The notes: generated from the sequence alone by a model not told the origin. A DNA stretch of 64,000 nucleotides from Haematobia irritans (GCF_050003625.1 NC_134401.1:96264852-96328851), one strand, 5' to 3'. Counted from the stretch's first letter, positions 1 to 12,541 are shown. A program made the numbers and translations.

Positions 1-1640
1 AATTATCGTCCTTTGCGCTATAGGACGCATATTTAAGGAGATATGGCCAAAAGAAGTTTTTCATATAAAAATTTCAATTTTTTTAGGTTTTGGGTGGATT
101 TTTGAATATTTTGAGGGTGGTCACGAATTATCGTCCTTTTTGCTCTAGGACGCTTAGTTTAGGAGATATGGCCAAAATAAGTTTTTCATATAAAAATTTC
201 AATTTTTTTAGGATTTGGGTGGATTTTTCAATTTTTTGATGGTGGTCACGAATTATCGTCCTTTTCGCTCTAGGACGCATATTTAAGGAGATATGGCCAA
301 AAGAAGTTTTTCATATAAAAATTAATTTTTTTTTAGGTTTTGGGTGGATTTTGGAATTTTTTGAGGGTGGTCACGAATTATCGTCCTTTTCGCTGTAGGA
401 CGCATATTTAAGGAGATATGGCCAAAAGAAGTTTTTCATATAAAAATTTCAATTTTTTTAGGTTTTGGGTGGATTTTTGAATTTTTTGAGGGTGGTCACG
501 AATTATCGTCCTTTTCGCTCTAGGACGCATATTTAAGGAGATATGGCCAAAATAAGTTTTTCATATAAAAATTTCAATTTTTTTAGGTTTTGGGTGGATT
601 TTTGAATATTTTGAGGGTGGTCACGTATTATCGTCCTTTTCGCTCTAGGACGCATATTTAAGGAGATATGGCCAAAAGAAGTTTTTCATATAAAAATTTC
701 AATTTTTTAGGTTTTGGGTGGATTTTTGAATTTTTTGAGGGTGGTCACGAATTATCGTCCTTTGCGCTATAGGACGCATATTTAAGGAGATATGGCCAAA
801 AGAAGTTTTTCATATAAAAATTTCAATTTTTTTAGGTTTTGGGTGGATTTTTGAATATTTTGAGGGTGGTCACGAATTATCGTCCTTTTTGCTCTAGGAC
901 GCTTAGTTTAGGAGATATGGCCAAAATAAGTTTTTCATATAAAAATTTCAATTTTTTTAGGATTTGGGTGGATTTTTCAATTTTTTGATGGTGGTCACGA
1001 ATTATCGTCCTTTTCGCTCTAGGACGCATATTTAAGGAGATATGGCCAAAAGAAGTTTTTCATATAAAAATTAATTTTTTTTTAGGTTTTGGGTGGATTT
1101 TGGAATTTTTTGAGGGTGGTCACGAATTATCGTCCTTTTCGCTGTAGGACGCATATTTAAGGAGATATGGCCAAAAGAAGTTTTTCATATAAAAATTTCA
1201 ATTTTTTTAGGTTTTGGGTGGATTTTTCAATTTTTTGAGGGTGGTCACGAATTATCGTCCTTTTCGCTCTAGGACGCTTAGTTTAGGAGATATGGCCAAA
1301 ATAAGTTTTTCATATAAAAATTTCAATTTTTTTAGGATTTGGGTGGATTTTTCAATTTTTTGAGGGTGGTCACGAATTATCGTCCTTTTCGCTCTAGGAC
1401 GCATATTTAAGGAGATATGGCCAAAAGAAGTTTTTCATATAAAAATTTCAATTTTTTAGGTTTTGGGTGGATTTTTCAATTTTTTGAGGGTGGTCACGAA
1501 TTATCGTCCTTTTCGCTCTAGGACGCTTAGTTTAGGAGATATGGCCAAAATAAGTTTTTCATATAAAAATTTCAATTTTTTAGGATGTGGGTGGATTTTT
1601 CAATTTTTTGATGGTGGTCACGAATTATCGTCCTTTTCGC
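1..1640 (+). repeat. Segmental duplication A, copy 1 (offset 3,467 bp)
   Basis: This block lines up with 3,468-5,107, keeping the order of all variant monomers, including the shortened T run near 1,450 (six T in both copies) and the monomer reading aggatgtggg near 1,583. The copies part near 1,640, where this copy reads cgctgt and continues with aaaataag, while the other reads cgctct and continues with aaaagaag and catatgaaaa. The left edge is cut by the window, so the true length is unknown. Confidence 0.88.
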
Positions 1641-2601
1641 TGTAGGACGCATATTTAAGGAGATATGGCCAAAATAAGTTTTTCATATAAAAATTTCAAT
1701 TTTTTTAGGTTTTGGGTGGATTTTTGAATTTTTTGAGGATGGTCACGAATTATCGTCCTTTTCGCTCTAGGACGCATATTTAAGGAGATATGGCCAAAAG
1801 AAGTTTTTCATATAAAAATTTCAATTTTTTTAGGTTTTGGGTGGATTTTTGAATTTTTTGAGGATGGTCACGAATTATCGTCCTTTTCGCTCTAGGACGC
1901 ATATTTAAGGAGATATGGCCAAAAGAAGTTTTTCATATAAAAATTTCAATTTTTTTAGGTTTTGGGTGGATTTTTGAATTTTTTGAGGATGGTCACGAAT
2001 TATCGTCCTTTTCGCTCTAGGACGCATATTTAAGGAGATATGGCCAAAAGAAGTTTTTCATATAAAAATTTCATTTTTTTTAGGTTTTGGGTGGATTTTT
2101 CAATTTTTTGATGGTGGTCACGAATTATCGTCCTTTTCGCTCTAGGACGCATATTTAAAGAGATATGGTCAAAAGAAGTTTTTCATATAAAAATTTCAAT
2201 TTTTTTAGGTTTTGGGTGGATTTTTGAATTTTTTGAGGGTGGTCACGAATTATCGTCCTTTTCGCTCTAGGACGCATATTTAAGGAGATATGGCCAAAAT
2301 AAGTTTTTCATATAAAAATTTAAATTTTTTTAGGTTTTGGGTGGATTTTTGAATTTTTTGAGGGTGGTCACGAATTATCGTCCTTTTCGCTCTAGGACGC
2401 TTAGTTTAGGAGATATGGCCAAAATAAGTTTTTCATATAAAAATTTCAATTTTTTTAGGATTTGGGTGGATTTTTCAATTTTTTGATGGTGGTCACGAAT
2501 TATCGTCCTTTTCGCTCTAGGACGCATATTTAAGGAGATATGGCCAAAAGAAGTTTTTCATATGAAAATTTCATTTAGGTTTAGGTTTTGGGTGGATTTT
2601 T

Positions 2602-2620
2602 GAATTTTTGCTCTAGGACG
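2602..2620 (+). repeat. Fused short monomer: 30-bp deletion junction
   Basis: The text runs gaatttttgctctaggacg, so the 30 bases normally between the T run at monomer position 111 and gctct are missing. This removes the aattatcgtcc landmark and the 5' arm of the inverted repeat. The same junction occurs near 6,442, 14,942, 19,922, 21,268, 27,582 and 31,662, each time after a catatgaaaa monomer, so all seven descend from one event. This copy also has a shortened, altered stretch (tttcatttaggtttagg) just upstream. Confidence 0.92.
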
Positions 2621-3467
2621 CATATTTAAGGAGATATGGCCAAAATAAGTTTTTCATATAAAAATTTCAATTTTTTTAGGTTTTGGGTGGATTTTTCAAT
2701 TTTTTGAGGGTGGTCACGAATTATCGTCCTTTTCGCTCTAGGACGCTTAGTTTAGGAGATATGGCCAAAATAAGTTTTTCATATAAAAATTTCAATTTTT
2801 TTAGGATTTGGGTGGATTTTTCAATTTTTTGAGGGTGGTCACGAATTATCGTCCTTTTCGCTCTAGGACGCATATTTAAGGAGATATGGCCAAAAGAAGT
2901 TTTTCATATAAAAATTTCAATTTTTTTAGGTTTTGGGTGGATTTTTCAATTTTTTGAGGGTGGTCGCGAATTATCGTCCTTTTCGCTCTAGGACGCTTAG
3001 TTTAGGAGATATGGCCAAAATAAGTTTTTCATATAAAAATTTCAATTTTTTTAGGATGTCGGTGGATTTTTCAATTTTTTGATGGTGGTCACGAATTATC
3101 GTCCTTTTCGCTCTAGGACGCATATTTAAGTAGATATGGCCAAAAGAAGTTTTTCATATGAAAATTTCATTTTTTTTAGGTTTTGGGTGGATTTTTGAAT
3201 TTTTTGAGGGTGGTCACGAATTATCGTCCTTTTCGCTCTAGGACGCATATTTAAGGAGATATGGCCAAAATAAGTTTTTCATATAAAAATTTCAATTTTT
3301 TTAGGTTTTGGGTGGATTTTTGAATATTTTGAGGGTGGTCACGTATTATCGTCCTTTTCGCTCTAGGACGCATATTTAAGGAGATATGGCCAAAAGAAGT
3401 TTTTCATATAAAAATTTCAATTTTTTAGGTTTTGGGTGGATTTTTGAATTTTTTGAGGGTGGTCACG

Positions 3468-5107
3468 AATTATCGTCCTTTGCGCTATAGGACGCATATT
3501 TAAGGAGATATGGCCAAAAGAAGTTTTTCATATAAAAATTTCAATTTTTTTAGGTTTTGGGTGGATTTTTGAATATTTTGAGGGTGGTCACGAATTATCG
3601 TCCTTTTTGCTCTAGGACGCTTAGTTTAGGAGATATGGCCAAAATAAGTTTTTCATATAAAAATTTCAATTTTTTTAGGATTTGGGTGGATTTTTCAATT
3701 TTTTGATGGTGGTCACGAATTATCGTCCTTTTCGCTCTAGGACGCATATTTAAGGAGATATGGCCAAAAGAAGTTTTTCATATAAAAATTAATTTTTTTT
3801 TAGGTTTTGGGTGGATTTTGGAATTTTTTGAGGGTGGTCACGAATTATCGTCCTTTTCGCTGTAGGACGCATATTTAAGGAGATATGGCCAAAAGAAGTT
3901 TTTCATATAAAAATTTCAATTTTTTTAGGTTTTGGGTGGATTTTTGAATTTTTTGAGGGTGGTCACGAATTATCGTCCTTTTCGCTCTAGGACGCATATT
4001 TAAGGAGATATGGCCAAAATAAGTTTTTCATATAAAAATTTCAATTTTTTTAGGTTTTGGGTGGATTTTTGAATATTTTGAGGGTGGTCACGTATTATCG
4101 TCCTTTTCGCTCTAGGACGCATATTTAAGGAGATATGGCCAAAAGAAGTTTTTCATATAAAAATTTCAATTTTTTAGGTTTTGGGTGGATTTTTGAATTT
4201 TTTGAGGGTGGTCACGAATTATCGTCCTTTGCGCTATAGGACGCATATTTAAGGAGATATGGCCAAAAGAAGTTTTTCATATAAAAATTTCAATTTTTTT
4301 AGGTTTTGGGTGGATTTTTGAATATTTTGAGGGTGGTCACGAATTATCGTCCTTTTTGCTCTAGGACGCTTAGTTTAGGAGATATGGCCAAAATAAGTTT
4401 TTCATATAAAAATTTCAATTTTTTTAGGATTTGGGTGGATTTTTCAATTTTTTGATGGTGGTCACGAATTATCGTCCTTTTCGCTCTAGGACGCATATTT
4501 AAGGAGATATGGCCAAAAGAAGTTTTTCATATAAAAATTAATTTTTTTTTAGGTTTTGGGTGGATTTTGGAATTTTTTGAGGGTGGTCACGAATTATCGT
4601 CCTTTTCGCTGTAGGACGCATATTTAAGGAGATATGGCCAAAAGAAGTTTTTCATATAAAAATTTCAATTTTTTTAGGTTTTGGGTGGATTTTTCAATTT
4701 TTTGAGGGTGGTCACGAATTATCGTCCTTTTCGCTCTAGGACGCTTAGTTTAGGAGATATGGCCAAAATAAGTTTTTCATATAAAAATTTCAATTTTTTT
4801 AGGATTTGGGTGGATTTTTCAATTTTTTGAGGGTGGTCACGAATTATCGTCCTTTTCGCTCTAGGACGCATATTTAAGGAGATATGGCCAAAAGAAGTTT
4901 TTCATATAAAAATTTCAATTTTTTAGGTTTTGGGTGGATTTTTCAATTTTTTGAGGGTGGTCACGAATTATCGTCCTTTTCGCTCTAGGACGCTTAGTTT
5001 AGGAGATATGGCCAAAATAAGTTTTTCATATAAAAATTTCAATTTTTTTAGGATGTGGGTGGATTTTTCAATTTTTTGATGGTGGTCACGAATTATCGTC
5101 CTTTTCG
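3468..5107 (+). repeat. Segmental duplication A, copy 2
   Basis: Partner of the first 1.6 kb of the window. It holds two of the five tetramer blocks 749 bp apart, as the first copy does. I saw only small differences, such as one extra T in a T run near 5,049. It is followed by catatgaaaa monomers not found after the first copy. Confidence 0.88.
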
Positions 5108-6441
5108 CTCTAGGACGCATATTTAAGGAGATATGGCCAAAAGAAGTTTTTCATATGAAAATTTCATTTTTTTTAGGTTTTGGGTGGATTTTTGAATTTT
5201 TTGAGGGTGGTCACGAATTATCGTCCTTTTCGCTCTAGGACGCATATTTAAGGAGATATGGCCAAAAGAAGTTTTTCATATAAAAATTTCAATTTTTTTA
5301 GGTTTTGGGTGGATTTTTGAATATTTTGAGGGTGGTCACGTATTATCGTCCTGTTCGCTCTAGGACGCATATTTAAGGAGATATGGCCAAAAGAAGTTTT
5401 TCATATAAAAATTTCAATTTTTTAGGTTTTGGGTGGATTTTTGAATTTTTTGAGGGTGGTCACGAATTATCGTCCTTTGCGCTATAGGACGCATATTTAA
5501 GGAGATATGGCCAAAAGAAGTTTTTCATATAAAAATTTCAATTTTTTTAGGTTTTGGGTGGATTTTTGAATATTTTGAGGGTGGTCACGAATTATCGTCC
5601 TTTTTGCTCTAGGACGCTTAGTTTAGGAGATATGGCCAAAATAAGTTTTTCATATAAAAATTTCAATTTTTTTAGGATTTGGGTGGATTTTTCAATTTTT
5701 TGATGGTGGTCACGAATTATCGTCCTTTTCGCTCTAGGACGCATATTTAAGGAGATATGGCCAAAAGAAGTTTTTCATATAAAAATTAATTTTTTTTTAG
5801 GTTTTGGGTGGATTTTGGAATTTTTTGAGGGTGGTCACGAATTATCGTCCTTTTCGCTGTAGGACGCATATTTAAGGAGATATGGCCAAAAGAAATTTTT
5901 CATATAAAAATTTCAATTTTTTTAGGTTTTGGGTGGATTTTTCAAGTTTTTGATGGTGGTCACGAATTATCGTCCTTTTCGCTGTAGGACGCATATTTAA
6001 GGAGATATGGCCAAAAGAAGTTTTTCATATAAAAATTTCAATTTTTTTAGGTTTTGGGTGGATTTTTGAATTTTTTGAGGGTGGTCACGAATTATCGTCC
6101 TTTTCGCTCTAGGACGCATATTTAACGAGATATGGCCAAAATAAGTTTTTCATATAAAAATTTCAATTTTTTTAGGTTTTGGGTGGATTTTTCAATTTTT
6201 TGAGGGTGGTCACGAATTATCGTCCTTTTCGCTCTAGGACGCTTAGTTTAGGAGATATGGCCAAAATAAGTTTTTCATATAAAAATTTCAATTTTTTTAG
6301 GATTTGGGTGGATTTTTCAATTTTTTGATGGTGGTCACGAATTATCGTCCTTTTCGCTCTAGGACGCATATTTAAGGAGATATGGCCAAAAGAAGTTTTT
6401 CATATGAAAATTTCATTTTTTTTAGGTTTTGGGTGGATTTT

Positions 6442-6460
6442 TGAATTTTTGCTCTAGGAC
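6442..6460 (+). repeat. Copy of the 30-bp deletion junction
   Basis: Same fusion gaatttttgctctagg; the interval between the flanking aattatcg landmarks (6,340 and 6,560) is 220 bp rather than 250. The two following monomers (aaaataag, then gcttagtttagg with aggattt) match those after the junctions at 2.6, 14.9, 19.9 and 21.3 kb, so a block and not just the lesion was copied. Confidence 0.92.
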
Positions 6461-6940
6461 GCATATTTAAGGAGATATGGCCAAAATAAGTTTTTCATAT
6501 AAAAATTTCAATTTTTTTAGGTTTTGGGTGGATTTTTCAATTTTTTGAGGGTGGTCACGAATTATCGTCCTTTTCGCTCTAGGACGCTTAGTGTAGGAGA
6601 TATGGCCAAAATAAGTTTTTCATATAAAAATTTCAATTTTTTTAGGATTTGGGTTGATTTTTCAATTTTTTGAGGGTGGTCACGAATTATCGTCCTTTTC
6701 GCTGTAGGACGCATATTTAAGGAGATATGGCCAAAAGAAGTTTTTCATATAAAAATTTCAATTTTTTTAGGTTTTGGGTGGATTTTTGAATATTTTGAGG
6801 GTGGTCACGAATTATCGTCCTTTTCGCTCTAGGACGCATATTTAAGGAGATATGGCCAAAAGAAGTTTTTCATATAAAAATTTCAATTTTTTTAGGTTTT
6901 GGGTGGATTTTTGAATTTTTTGAGGGTGGTCACGAATTAT

Positions 6941-6961
6941 CGTCCTTTTCGCTCTAGGACG
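6941..6961. repeat. Short inverted repeat within each monomer (cgtcct / aggacg)
   Basis: At monomer positions 7-27, cgtcct and aggacg are reverse complements separated by nine bases (tttcgctct in this copy). The arrangement is kept in the large majority of monomers, including those whose loop reads ttgcgctat or tttcgctgt. A six-base stem is weak as a structure, but such dyads can be protein-binding sites. The spacer varies while the arms stay mostly constant. No match to the mammalian CENP-B box is visible. A role as a binding site is inference only. Confidence 0.6.
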
Positions 6962-6990
6962 CATATTTAAGGAGATATGGCCAAAAGAAG

Positions 6991-7046
6991 TTTTTCATAT
7001 AAAAATTTCAATTTTTTTAGGTTTTGGGTGGATTTTTGAATTTTTT
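6991..7046. other. Helically phased A/T tracts (predicted curved DNA), one monomer shown
   Basis: In the reference monomer, A or T runs are centred near positions 59, 70, 80, 90, 101 and 109, so they are about 8 to 11 bp apart, close to one helical turn. Known: A-tracts repeated in phase with the helix bend DNA and affect nucleosome placement, a recurrent property of satellites. The pattern is present in nearly every copy. Curvature itself was not computed. Confidence 0.6.
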
Positions 7047-8159
7047 GAGGGTGGTCACGAATTATCGTCCTTTGCGCTATAGGACGCATATTTAAGGAGA
7101 TATGGCCAAAAGAAGTTTTTCATATAAAAATTTCAATTTTTTTAGGTTTTGGGTGGATTTTTCAATTTTTTGATGGTGGTCACGAATTATTGTCCTTTTC
7201 GCTCTAGGGCGCATATTTAAGGAGATATGGCCAAAAGAAGTTTTTCATATAAAAATTTCATTTTTTTAGGTTTTGGGTGGATTTTTCAATTTTTTGAGGG
7301 TGGTCACGAATTATCGTCCTTTTCGCTCTAGGACGCATATTTAAGGAGATATGGCCAAAAGAAGTTTTTCATATAAAAATTTCATTTTTTTTAGGTTTTG
7401 GGTGGATTTTTCAATTTTTTGATGGTGGTCACGAATTATTGTCCTTTTCGCTCTAGGACGCATATTTAAGGAGATATGGCCAAAAGAAGTTTTTCATATA
7501 AAAATTTCAATTTTTTAGGTTTTGGGTGGATTTTTCAAATTTTTGAGGGTGGTCACGAATTATCGTCCTTTTCGCTCTAGGACGCTTAGTTTAGGAGATA
7601 TGGCCAAAATAAGTTTTTCATATAAAAATTTCAATTTTTTTAGGATTTGGGTGGATTTTTCAATTTTTTGATGGTGGTCACGAATTATCGTCCTTTTCGC
7701 TCTAGGACGCTTAGTTTAGGAGATATGGCCAAAAGAAGTTTTTCATATAAAAATTTCAATTTTTTTAGGATTTGGGTGGATTTTTCAATTTTTTGAGGGT
7801 GGTCACGAATTATCGTCCTTTTCGCTCTAGGACGCATATTTAAGGAGATATGGCCAAAAGAAGTTTTTCATATAAAAATTTCAATTTTTTTAGGATTTGG
7901 GTGGATTTTTCAATTTTTTGATGGTGGTCACAAATTATCGTCCTTTTCGCTCTAGGACGCATATTTAAGGAGATATGGCTAAAAGAAGTTTTTCATATAA
8001 AAATTTCAATTTTTTTAGGTTTTGGGTGGATTTTTGAATTTTTTGAGGGTGGTCACGAATAATCGTCCTTTTCGCTGTAGGACGCATATTTAAGGAGATA
8101 TGGCCAAAAGAAGTTTTTCATATAAAAATTTCAATTTTTTTAGGTTTTGGGTGGATTTT

Positions 8160-8700
8160 TCAATTTTTTGATGGTGGTCACGAATTATCGTCCTTTTCGC
8201 TCTAGGACGCATATTTAAAGAGATATGGTCAAAAGAAGTTTTTCATATAAAAATTTCAATTTTTTTAGGTTTTGGGTGGATTTTTGAATTTTTTGAGGGT
8301 GGTCACGAATTATCGTCCTTTTCGCTCTAGGACGCATATTTAAGGAGATATGGCCAAAATAAGTTTTTCATATAAAAATTTCAATTTTTTTAGGTTTTGG
8401 GTGGATTTTTCAATTTTTTGAGGGTGGTCACGAATTATCGTCCTTTTCGCTCTAGGACGCTTAGTTTAGGAGATATGGCCAAAATAAGTTTTTCATATAA
8501 AAATTTCAATTTTTTTAGTATTTGGGTGGATTTTTCCATTTTTTGATGGTGGTCACGAATTATCGTCCTTTTCGCTCTAGGACGCATATTTAAGGAGATA
8601 TGGCCAAAAGAAGTTTTTCATATGAAAATTTCATTTTTTTTAGGTTTTGGGTGGATTTTTGATTTTTTTGAGAGTGGTCACGAATTATCGTCCTTTTCGC
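8160..8700 (+). repeat. Local duplication, copy 1 (offset 875 to 998 bp)
   Basis: It shares a chain of rare variants with 9,035-9,700: taaagagatatggtc, a monomer reading agtatttggg with tttttccatttttt, a catatgaaaa monomer, and gatttttttgagagtgg. The offset is 875 bp at the first marker and 998 bp at the last, so the second copy has gained about one monomer. Confidence 0.8.
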
Positions 8701-9034
8701 TCTAGGACGCATATTTAAGGAGATATGGCCAAAAGAAGTTTTTCATTTAAAAATTTCAATTTTTTTAGGTTTTGGGTGGATTTTTCAATTTTTTGAGGGT
8801 GGTCACGAATTATCGTCCTTTTCGCTCTAGGACGCTTAGTTTAGGAGATATGGCCAAAATAAGTTTTTCATATAAAAATTTCAATTTTTTTAGGTTTTGG
8901 GTGGATTTTTCAATTTTTTGAGGGTGGTCACGAATTATCGTCCTTTTCGCTCTAGGACGCTTAGTTTAGGAGATATGGCCAAAATAAGTTTTTCATATAA
9001 AAATTTCAATTTTTTTAGGTTTTGGGTGGATTTT

Positions 9035-9700
9035 TCAATTTTTTGATGGTGGTCACGAATTATCGTCCTTTTCGCTCTAGGACGCATATTTAAAGAGATA
9101 TGGTCAAAAGAAGTTTTTCATATAAAAATTTCAATTTTTTTAGGTTTTGGGTGGATTTTTGAATTTTTTGAGGGTGGTCACGAATTATCGTCCTTTTCGC
9201 TCTAGGACGCATATTTAAGGAGATATGGCCAAAATAAGTTTTTCATATAAAAATTTAAATTTTTTTGGTTTTGGGTGGATTTTTCAATTTTTTGAGGGTG
9301 GTCACGAATTATCGTCCTTTTCGCTCTAGGACGCTTAGTTTAGGAGATATGGCCAAAATAAGTTTTTCATATAAAAATTTCAATTTTTTTAGGTTTTGGG
9401 TGGATTTTTCAATTTTTTGAGGGTGGTCACGAATTATCGTCCTTTTCGCTCTAGGACGCTTAGTTTAGGAGATATGGCCAAAATAAGTTTTTCATATAAA
9501 AATTTCAATTTTTTTAGTATTTGGGTGGATTTTTCCATTTTTTGATGGTGGTCACGAATTATCGTCCTTTTCGCTCTAGGACGCATATTTAAGGAGATAT
9601 GGCCAAAAGAAGTTTTTCATATGAAAATTTCATTTTTTTAGGTTTTGGGTGGATTTTTGATTTTTTTGAGAGTGGTCACGAATTATCGTCCTTTTCGCTC
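9035..9700 (+). repeat. Local duplication, copy 2
   Basis: Partner of the block near 8.16-8.70 kb with the same ordered rare variants and one extra monomer of the gcttagtttagg type in the middle. Confidence 0.8.
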
Positions 9701-12525
9701 TAGGACGCATATTTAAGGAGATATGGCCAAAAGAAGTTTTTCATATAAAAATTTCAATTTTTTTAGGTTTTGGGTGGATTTTTGAATATTTTGATGGTGG
9801 TCACGAATTATCGTCCTTTTCGCTCTAGGACGCATATTTAAGGAGATATGGCCAAAAGAAGTTTTTCATATAAAAATTTCAATTTTTTTAGGTTTTGGGT
9901 GGATTTTTGAATTTTTTGATGGTGGTCACGAATTATCGTCCTTTGCGCTATAGGACGCATATTTAAGGAGATATGGCCAAAAGAAGTTTTTCATATAAAA
10001 ATTTAAATTTTGTTAGGTTTTGGGTGGATTTTTGAATTTTTTGAGGGTGGTCACGAATTATCGTCCTTTTCGCTCTAGGACGCTTAGTTTAGGAGATATG
10101 GCCAAAATAAGTTTTTCATATAAAAATTTCAATTTTTTTAGGTTTTGGGTGGATTTTTGAATTTTTTGAGGGTGGTCACGAATTATCGTCCTTTTCGCTC
10201 TAGGACGCTTAGTTTAGGAGATATGGCCAAAATAAGTTTTTCATATAAAAATTTCAATTTTTTTAGGATTTGGGTGGATTTTTCAATTTTTTGATGGTGG
10301 TCACGAATTATCGTCCTTTTCGCTCTAGGACGCTTAGTTTAGGAGATATGGCCAAAATAAGTTTTTCATATAAAAATTTCAATTTTTTTAGGTTTTGGGT
10401 GGATTTTTGAATATTTTGAGGGTGGTCACGAATTATCGTCCTTTTCGCTCTAGGACGCATATTTAAGGAGATATGGCCAAAAGAAGTTTTTCATATAAAA
10501 ATTTCAATTTTTTTAGGTTTTGGGTGGATTTTTGAATTTTTTGAGGGTGGTCACGAATTATCGTCCTTTGCGCTATAGGACGCATATTTAAGGAGATATG
10601 GCCAAAAGAAGTTTTTCATATAAAAATTTAAATTTTTTTAGGTTTCGGGTGGATTTTTGATTTTTTTGAGGGTGGGCACGAATTATCGTCCTTTTCGCTC
10701 TAGGACGCTTAGTTTAGGAGATATGGCCAAAATAAGTTTTTCATATAAAAATTTCAATTTTTTTAGGTTTTGGGTGGATTTTTGAATTTTTTGAGGGTGG
10801 TCACGAATTATCGTCCTTTTCGCTCTAGGACGCTTAGTTTAGGAGATATGGCCAAAATAAGTTTTTCATATAAAAATTTCAATTTTTTTAGGTTTTGGGT
10901 GGATTTTTCAATTTTTTGAGGGTGGTCACGAATTATCGTCCTTTTCGCTCTAGGACGCATATTTAAAGAGATATGGTCAAAAGAAGTTTTTCATATAAAA
11001 ATGTCAATTTTTTTAGGTTTTGGGTGGATTTTTGAATTTTTTGAGGGTGGTCACGAATTATCGTCCTTTTCGCTCTAGGACGCATATTTAAGGAGATATG
11101 GCCAAAATAAGTTTTTCATATAAAAATTTCAATTTTTTTAGGATTTGGGTGGATTTTTCAATTTTTTGAGGGTGGTCACGAATTATCGTCCTTTTCGCTC
11201 TAGGACGCATATTTAAGGAGATATGGCCAAAAGAAGTTTTTCATATAAAAATTTAAATTTTTTTAGGATTTGGGTGGATTTTTGAATATTTTGAGGGTGG
11301 TCACGAATTATCGTCCTTTTCGCTCTAGGACGCATATTTAAAGAGATATGGTCAAAAGAAGTTTTTCATATAAAAATGTCAATTTTTTTAGGTTTTGGGT
11401 GGATTTTTGAATTTTTTGAGGGTGGTCACGAATTATCGTCCTTTTCGCTCTAGGACGCATATTTAAGGAGATACGGCTAAAAGAAGTTTTTCATATAAAA
11501 ATTTCAATTTTTTTAGGGTTTGGGTGGATTTTTGAATTTTTTGAGGGTGGTCACGAATTATCGTCCTTTTCGCTGTAGGACGCTTAGTTTAGGAGATATG
11601 GCCAAAATAAGTTTTTCATATAAAAATTTCAATTTTTTTAGGTTTTGGGTGGATTTTTGAATTTTTTGAGGGTGGTCACGAATTATCGTCCTTTTCGCTA
11701 TAGGACGCATATTTAAGGAGATATGGCCAAAAGAAGTTTTTCATTTAAAAATTACAATTTTTTTAGGTTTTGGGTGGATTTTTGAATATTTTGAGGGTGG
11801 TCACGAATTATCGTCCTTTTTGCTCTAGGACGCTTAGTTTAGGAGATATGGCCAAAATAAGTTTTTCATATAAAAATTTCAATTTTTTTAGGATTTGGGT
11901 GGATTTTTCAATTTTTTGATGGTGGTCACGAATTATCGTCCTTTTCGCTCTAGGACGCATATTTAAGGAGATATGGCCAAAAGAAGTTTTTCATATAAAA
12001 ATTTCAATTTTTTTAGGATTTGGGTGGATTTTTCAATTTTTTGATGGTGGTCACGAATTATCGTCCTTTTCGCTCTAGGACGCATATTTAAGGAGATATG
12101 GCCAAAATAAGTTTTTCATATAAAAATTTCAATTTTTTTTGGATTTGGGTGGATTTTTTAATTTTTTGAGGGTGGTCACGAAATATCGTCCTTTTCGCTC
12201 TAGGACGCATATTTAAGGAGATATGGCCAAAAGAAGTTTTTCATATAAAAATTTCCATTTTTTTAGGATTTGGGTGGATTTTTCAATTTTTTGATGGTGG
12301 TCACAAATTATCGTCCTTTTCGCTCTAGGACGCATATTTAAGGAGATATGGCTAAAAGAAGTTTTTCATATAAAAATTTCAATTTTTTTAGGTTTTGGGT
12401 GGATTTTTCAATTTTTTGATGGTGGTCACAAATTATCGTCCTTTTCGCTCTAGGACGCATATTTAAGGAGATATGGCTAAAAGAAGTTTTTCATATAAAA
12501 ATTTCAATTTTTTTAGGTTTTGGGT

Positions 12526-12541
12526 GGATTTTTGAGGGTGG
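12526..12541 (+). repeat. 9-bp shortened monomer
   Basis: ggatttttgagggtgg lacks the nine bases normally between attttt and gagggtgg. The deletion endpoints are the near-identical runs tttttga, typical of replication slippage. The same lesion at 18,030 comes from duplication B. Confidence 0.85.

Larger units (their letters stand above)
1..5960. repeat. Sub-region with recurring tetramer block
   Basis: Five copies of a four-monomer block start at 1, 750, 3,468, 4,217 and 5,465. In order the monomers carry: (1) tttgcgctat with gaatattttgagg; (2) tttttgctct, gcttagtttagg, aaaataag, aggattt and gatgg; (3) an altered stretch reading aaaattaatttttttt; (4) a loop reading cgctgt. Between copies lie two to ten more monomers of mixed type. 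The first two copies are 749 bp apart, as are the third and fourth, which shows a higher-order unit of six monomers less one base. Confidence 0.9.
6935..7059 (+). repeat. Reference (consensus-like) 125-bp monomer
   Basis: This copy matches the commonest base at every position I tracked. Landmarks by monomer position: aattatcgtcc 1-11; ctct 18-21 followed by aggacg 22-27; catatttaaggag 28-40; atatggcc 41-48; aaaagaag 49-56; T run 57-61; catataaaaattt 62-74; caattttttt 75-84; aggttttgggtgg 85-97; attttt 98-103; gaatttttt 104-112; gagggtggtcacg 113-125. It has 41 G or C bases out of 125 and four CpGs (7-8, 16-17, 26-27, 124-125), all in the mixed-base block. Choosing the first base at aatt is arbitrary. 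Neighbouring copies differ mostly by single substitutions and T-run length. Confidence 0.97.
5960..10250. repeat. Ordinary mixed-monomer stretch
   Basis: Plain satellite between the tetramer region and large duplication B. It contains the reference monomer, alternating gcatatttaagg and gcttagtttagg copies, and scattered deamination-type variants (attattgtcc near 7,190 and 7,437; cacaaatt near 7,930). Nothing except satellite is visible. Confidence 0.9.

Noticed and set aside
37..52. aaggagatatggcc looks like a bacterial ribosome binding site just upstream of ATG
   Set aside because: It recurs in nearly every monomer, about 500 times, with a 20-codon frame behind it. This is a coincidence of the satellite sequence and not a translation signal.
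1463..1645. 60-codon frames beginning MGGF at 1,463, 42,167, 42,666, 45,782, 46,031, 46,405 and 54,456, and the 65-codon frames at 26,814 and 30,894
   Set aside because: They start at an out-of-frame ATG of a gggtgg region and span one to two monomers; length is set by T-run size. Nothing beyond the repeat period supports coding.
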